Assembly (NCBI GenBank): GCA_905202485.1
Contig: CAJKRY010000025.1
Location: 1 to 9,285, forward strand
Length of the DNA: 9,285 bases
Reading direction: 5' to 3'
DNA from: an uncultured Methanomassiliicoccus sp.
Lineage (GTDB): Archaea; Thermoplasmatota; Thermoplasmata; Methanomassiliicoccales; Methanomassiliicoccaceae
The notes below the pieces were generated by a model. That model was not told the origin of the DNA and did no database searches. It worked only from the letters and a program-made list of their open reading frames with translations. The position numbers and the translations under genes were made by a program. Each line of letters opens with the position of its first letter. Within the stretch, counting starts at the first letter, position 1. Shown here piece by piece: positions 7,024 through 9,285 of the stretch.

Positions 7024-8452
7024 ATTCTACGCTGAATTCAGAGATGCTGCGTCTGGGACGCCTTCCCTTACGTCTTTCAACGTAAACGGTGCGTCCTTCT
7101 TTTACTAAAGTGAAGATGTCATCGAATTCTTCGATGAACTCTTTGATTCCTTTCTTCTCGAATTCATTGAAGTCAAGATCAGGAGCCATGGCACCAACTT
7201 CCCTTGAAAGGCGCGGGAGATAAACTCTGCCGTCATCTTTCACAATGTTGTCGAATGCAGATTTCACAATCTTGAGTGCATCCATCTGGCTCAGTTTCTT
7301 CTTATGCGGACGCGCTTCTACTACAACGGCTTCCTCTTTGACTTCTTCTTCCGGCATGATCTCTTCAGCAGGCTGTTCAACAGGTTCTTCTTCAACAATT
7401 TCGTCTTCTTCAGATGTGCTGCTGTCAATCATTGTAACCATCATGGTCTTGCCGCGGCGGCTGAGAGTAAAGTACTCAGGCAGAGCTTCTAGAAGATGGG
7501 AAATCTTTTCCTTTCCGTAGTTTATACTGTCAAATTTAGGATCCAGACGGCGTGCTGCTTTGAATAGGTGGTATGTGTCAACAGTTCCGTCGCGGTTCTT
7601 GTCCACTGTTGTATATGCTTGTATCAGAATCGGGAGAGCATCTATAGGGTTCTGCTTGGCTGGCGGAATCGGCACGATCTCTTCTTCGCAAGGCACTTTA
7701 TGCCCGCCTTTTCTTCTTATGTAAATGGCTCCGCGGTCATATCTTTCCACTTCAAAGATATCTCCAAGTTTTTCAATGAGGCTCAGCAGAGAAGACTCGC
7801 CGTATGTTCTGGTATCAAATGCCGGGTCGAGACGCCTCAGTGCAGCGCCGATGTCTCCGTTTAATGCCATTCCGTCATCATTCACTGCATACTCGAAGGC
7901 TCTGCATAGAAGGTCGGTAGCGTCCCTTGCCTGTTTCTTCTCTCTGCTTCCGCTGCTCTCAGAAACTCCTTTGTTGTCTTCCTCTTCATCTTTTCCGAGA
8001 TTTTCAGTTGAAACAAATACGTCGCATGCACGTCTGAATGAATCGTGGGTATCTTTCTTTCCGATACCCATTACAAATATTCCGTGCTCTCGTATTCTGA
8101 TAGCAAGAGATGTATAATCAGAATCACTTGAAACTATTACAAAACCATTTACAATTCCGTCATGGAGTATATCCATAGCATCAATGATCAGAGCTATGTC
8201 TGTGGTATTCTTTGTAATATGTCTGTTTGAGATATTCGGAAACTGCTGATAGGGAATCAAAGCATATTCTTTCAGCTTTAGTTTCCAGCTGTTCACCTGA
8301 CCATTTGCAGTCCAGTTTCCATAGACTCTTCTTATGATCACAGATCCGTATTTTGAAGCTTCTGCTAGCATTTCTTCAACATATGCGGCAGACGCGTTAT
8401 CACCATCAACTAAGAAAGCGAGTTTTCTATCGTCTATTCTTTTTTCATCCAT
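7022..8452 (-). CDS. NYN (PIN-like) domain protein with three OST-HTH/LOTUS modules
   Basis: A probable RNA-binding protein of 476 aa with a nuclease-like head. Residues 9-150 are an NYN/LabA-type domain: LVDGDN (Asp16, Asp18, Asn19), TTDIALIIDA (Asp85) and VSSDSDY (Asp110, Asp112) supply the acidic residues expected to hold metal for ribonuclease activity. After a charged linker come OST-HTH/LOTUS modules at about 176-248 and 268-342, sharing RRLDPxFD...YG...L. A Glu-rich linker (about 348-374) precedes a more divergent third module at about 388-460, and a basic tail RRKGRRPRR follows. LOTUS domains bind RNA (notably G-rich/G4 RNA) in other systems. The layout recalls MARF1-like proteins, but RNA targets are unknown. 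The ATG lies about 25 nt after a strong TATA box; a GGTGG just upstream could serve as ribosome site. Confidence 0.88.
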   Translation of the reverse strand: MDEKRIDDRKLAFLVDGDNASAAYVEEMLAEASKYGSVIIRRVYGNWTANGQVNSWKLKLKEYALIPYQQFPNISNRHITKNTTDIALIIDAMDILHDGIVNGFVIVSSDSDYTSLAIRIREHGIFVMGIGKKDTHDSFRRACDVFVSTENLGKDEEEDNKGVSESSGSREKKQARDATDLLCRAFEYAVNDDGMALNGDIGAALRRLDPAFDTRTYGESSLLSLIEKLGDIFEVERYDRGAIYIRRKGGHKVPCEEEIVPIPPAKQNPIDALPILIQAYTTVDKNRDGTVDTYHLFKAARRLDPKFDSINYGKEKISHLLEALPEYFTLSRRGKTMMVTMIDSSTSEEDEIVEEEPVEQPAEEIMPEEEVKEEAVVVEARPHKKKLSQMDALKIVKSAFDNIVKDDGRVYLPRLSREVGAMAPDLDFNEFEKKGIKEFIEEFDDIFTLVKEGRTVYVERRKGRRPRRSISEFSVE

Positions 8453-8474
8453 CGGATACCACCATTAGATAGAG

Positions 8475-8482
8475 TATAAAAC
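8475..8482 (-). promoter_or_regulatory. TATA box of the NYN-LOTUS gene
   Basis: On the minus strand GTTTTATA is centred about 26 nt before the ATG at 8452, the canonical archaeal TATA-to-start-site distance. Transcription would begin at or just before the start codon, giving a leaderless or very short-leader mRNA. Confidence 0.5.
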
Positions 8483-8707
8483 CAATCCAGATCGAATTTT
8501 ATGCTCTATTGGGTAGGCACTATTCTTCAAACAGCGCCATATTTTTGATTAAGGCTTTATCATAATCACTCTAATTAAGTCTTCGCAAAGTTGAAAATAG
8601 TACGTTTTTCATGATTTCTATATGTTTTACATATTGCAGATATGAAAATTCTCATGGTTTTACATAAAAATTCATTGATTCGTGCTCTATAATTTTTAGT
8701 CAAGATG

Positions 8708-8755
8708 AGCGCAGGGGAACTCAATCATCAAGTCATATTCCCCTGCGCATTTACT
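8708..8755 (-). repeat. 48-bp palindromic hairpin repeat, right copy (inverted)
   Basis: This is the reverse complement of the repeat at 8-55, with the same 11-bp stem arms at 8709-8719 and 8738-8748 and an 18-nt loop at 8720-8737. On the minus strand the loop centre reads GATG where the left copy has AGCG; everything else in the 48 bp is identical. It sits between the AT-rich region upstream of the NYN-LOTUS gene and the T-rich tract at the window end. Confidence 0.85.
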
Positions 8756-9285
8756 ATTTGATATGATTAAGTAAGCAAGTTTGATTTTGAAATAGTTAGT
8801 TAAGTTAGTTATATTGATCTTATTTTTTGATGATTATTTTATTCTTTTTGAGACTTAAATTTAGTTTTGAAATGATTGAGATTATTGAAATTTGATTTTA
8901 GTGATTTTATTTAGTTACTATTTGAAATTTAATATTGATGATTTTGAATGATTTAGGCTTTCATTGTTTTGTTTAATTTTGTTTGTTTTTAAGTTGTTTT
9001 GAATTGTTTTAGGGATTCTGGATGTTTTATTATTGATTTTTGATATGACTGGATTGCTTATTGATTTTGGTTTGTGTTTTTTTGTTTTCTTTTCTTCGTT
9101 TGTTCATTTTCTTTGTTTTTTGTTCTTTCTTGATTTGAGTTTATTCTTTTCGATTCATTATTTTTCTTTTGTTTTTCTGTTTGTTCTTTCTCTTTGTTAT
9201 TCTTTCATTTCTCTTATTTTCTTGTTTTTATTCTCATTTCATTTCTTTTTTCATTTATTTTTCTGTTTGTTCTTTCTGATTCTTT
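8756..9285. other. 530-bp non-coding, T-rich low-complexity tract
   Basis: No ORF of meaningful length exists on either strand, because TAA, TGA and TAG recur in every frame. The plus strand is dominated by T. By hand count, 8821-8940 has about 17 G and 3 C, while 9181-9285 has about 6 G and 17 C, so the accompanying base drifts from G to C and the right end is nearly a pure pyrimidine tract. A-containing motifs (GATTTT, TGATTATTT) are common on the left and thin out to the right. A 20-nt string is repeated exactly at 9172-9191 and 9258-9277. No gene, tRNA or CRISPR pattern is seen. The tract continues past the window edge. Confidence 0.8.
9172..9277 (+). repeat. short direct repeats within the pyrimidine tract
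   Basis: The same 20-nt string, ending CTGTTTGTTCTTTCT, occurs at 9172-9191 and at 9258-9277. A shorter TTGTTCTTTCT copy lies near 9120-9130. The 86-bp spacing between the two long copies and the biased composition suggest local duplication or slippage rather than a protein-binding array. Confidence 0.5.

Noticed and set aside
7725..8117. Plus-strand ORF of 130 codons
   Set aside because: It is a Ser-rich shadow of the NYN-LOTUS gene on the opposite strand, with no recognisable domain.
8..8755. Inverted repeats as terminal repeats of a transposon
   Set aside because: The enclosed block holds a tRNA and ordinary cellular genes with no transposase, and each repeat is itself a complete palindrome; no target-site duplication is visible.
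9061..9285. Lysine-rich coding region on the minus strand of the pyrimidine tract
   Set aside because: The complementary A-rich strand contains frequent TAA and TGA in all frames.

Overview
The window most likely comes from an archaeon, probably a Thermoplasmatota-like lineage such as the Methanomassiliicoccales; this placement is inferred, not proven. The evidence is a tRNA-Phe(GAA) gene without encoded CCA, TATA-like boxes about 25 nt before start codons that lack a Shine-Dalgarno site (a leaderless layout), AGA/AGG-rich arginine usage, and an Lhr-type helicase. Base composition looks moderate (mid-40s % GC by eye) in the coding part and becomes extremely T-rich at the right end.

Layout. 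A 48-bp hairpin repeat (8-55) is followed by tRNA-Phe on the minus strand (163-235). Seven plus-strand genes then run from 347 to 7015: a rhomboid protease with a C-terminal zinc ribbon; an overlapping MBLAC1-like metallo-beta-lactamase-fold hydrolase; a membrane-anchored, sequon-rich surface protein; an aldo/keto reductase; an Lhr-like helicase with an N-terminal TPR-like region; an overlapping TPR protein; and a small four-helix membrane protein. A long minus-strand gene (7022-8452) converges on the last of these with only 6 bp between stop codons. It encodes an NYN/PIN-type nuclease-like domain followed by three OST-HTH/LOTUS modules. About 250 bp of AT-rich intergenic DNA follows. A second copy of the hairpin repeat, inverted relative to the first, lies at 8708-8755. 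The window ends in 530 bp of non-coding, T-rich, low-complexity DNA in which strand-specific G gives way to C.

How the genes may work together. Rhomboid and hydrolase overlap by ATGA, and helicase and TPR protein overlap by ATGATG, so each pair is probably translationally coupled. The helicase/TPR pair and the neighbouring NYN-LOTUS protein all point to nucleic-acid, perhaps RNA, metabolism, but a shared pathway is speculation. The rhomboid, the surface protein and the small membrane protein are envelope functions. There is no transposase, integrase, CRISPR array or phage gene. The most unusual elements are the pair of near-identical hairpin repeats bracketing 8.65 kb, the NYN-3xLOTUS architecture, and the composition-graded T-rich tract.
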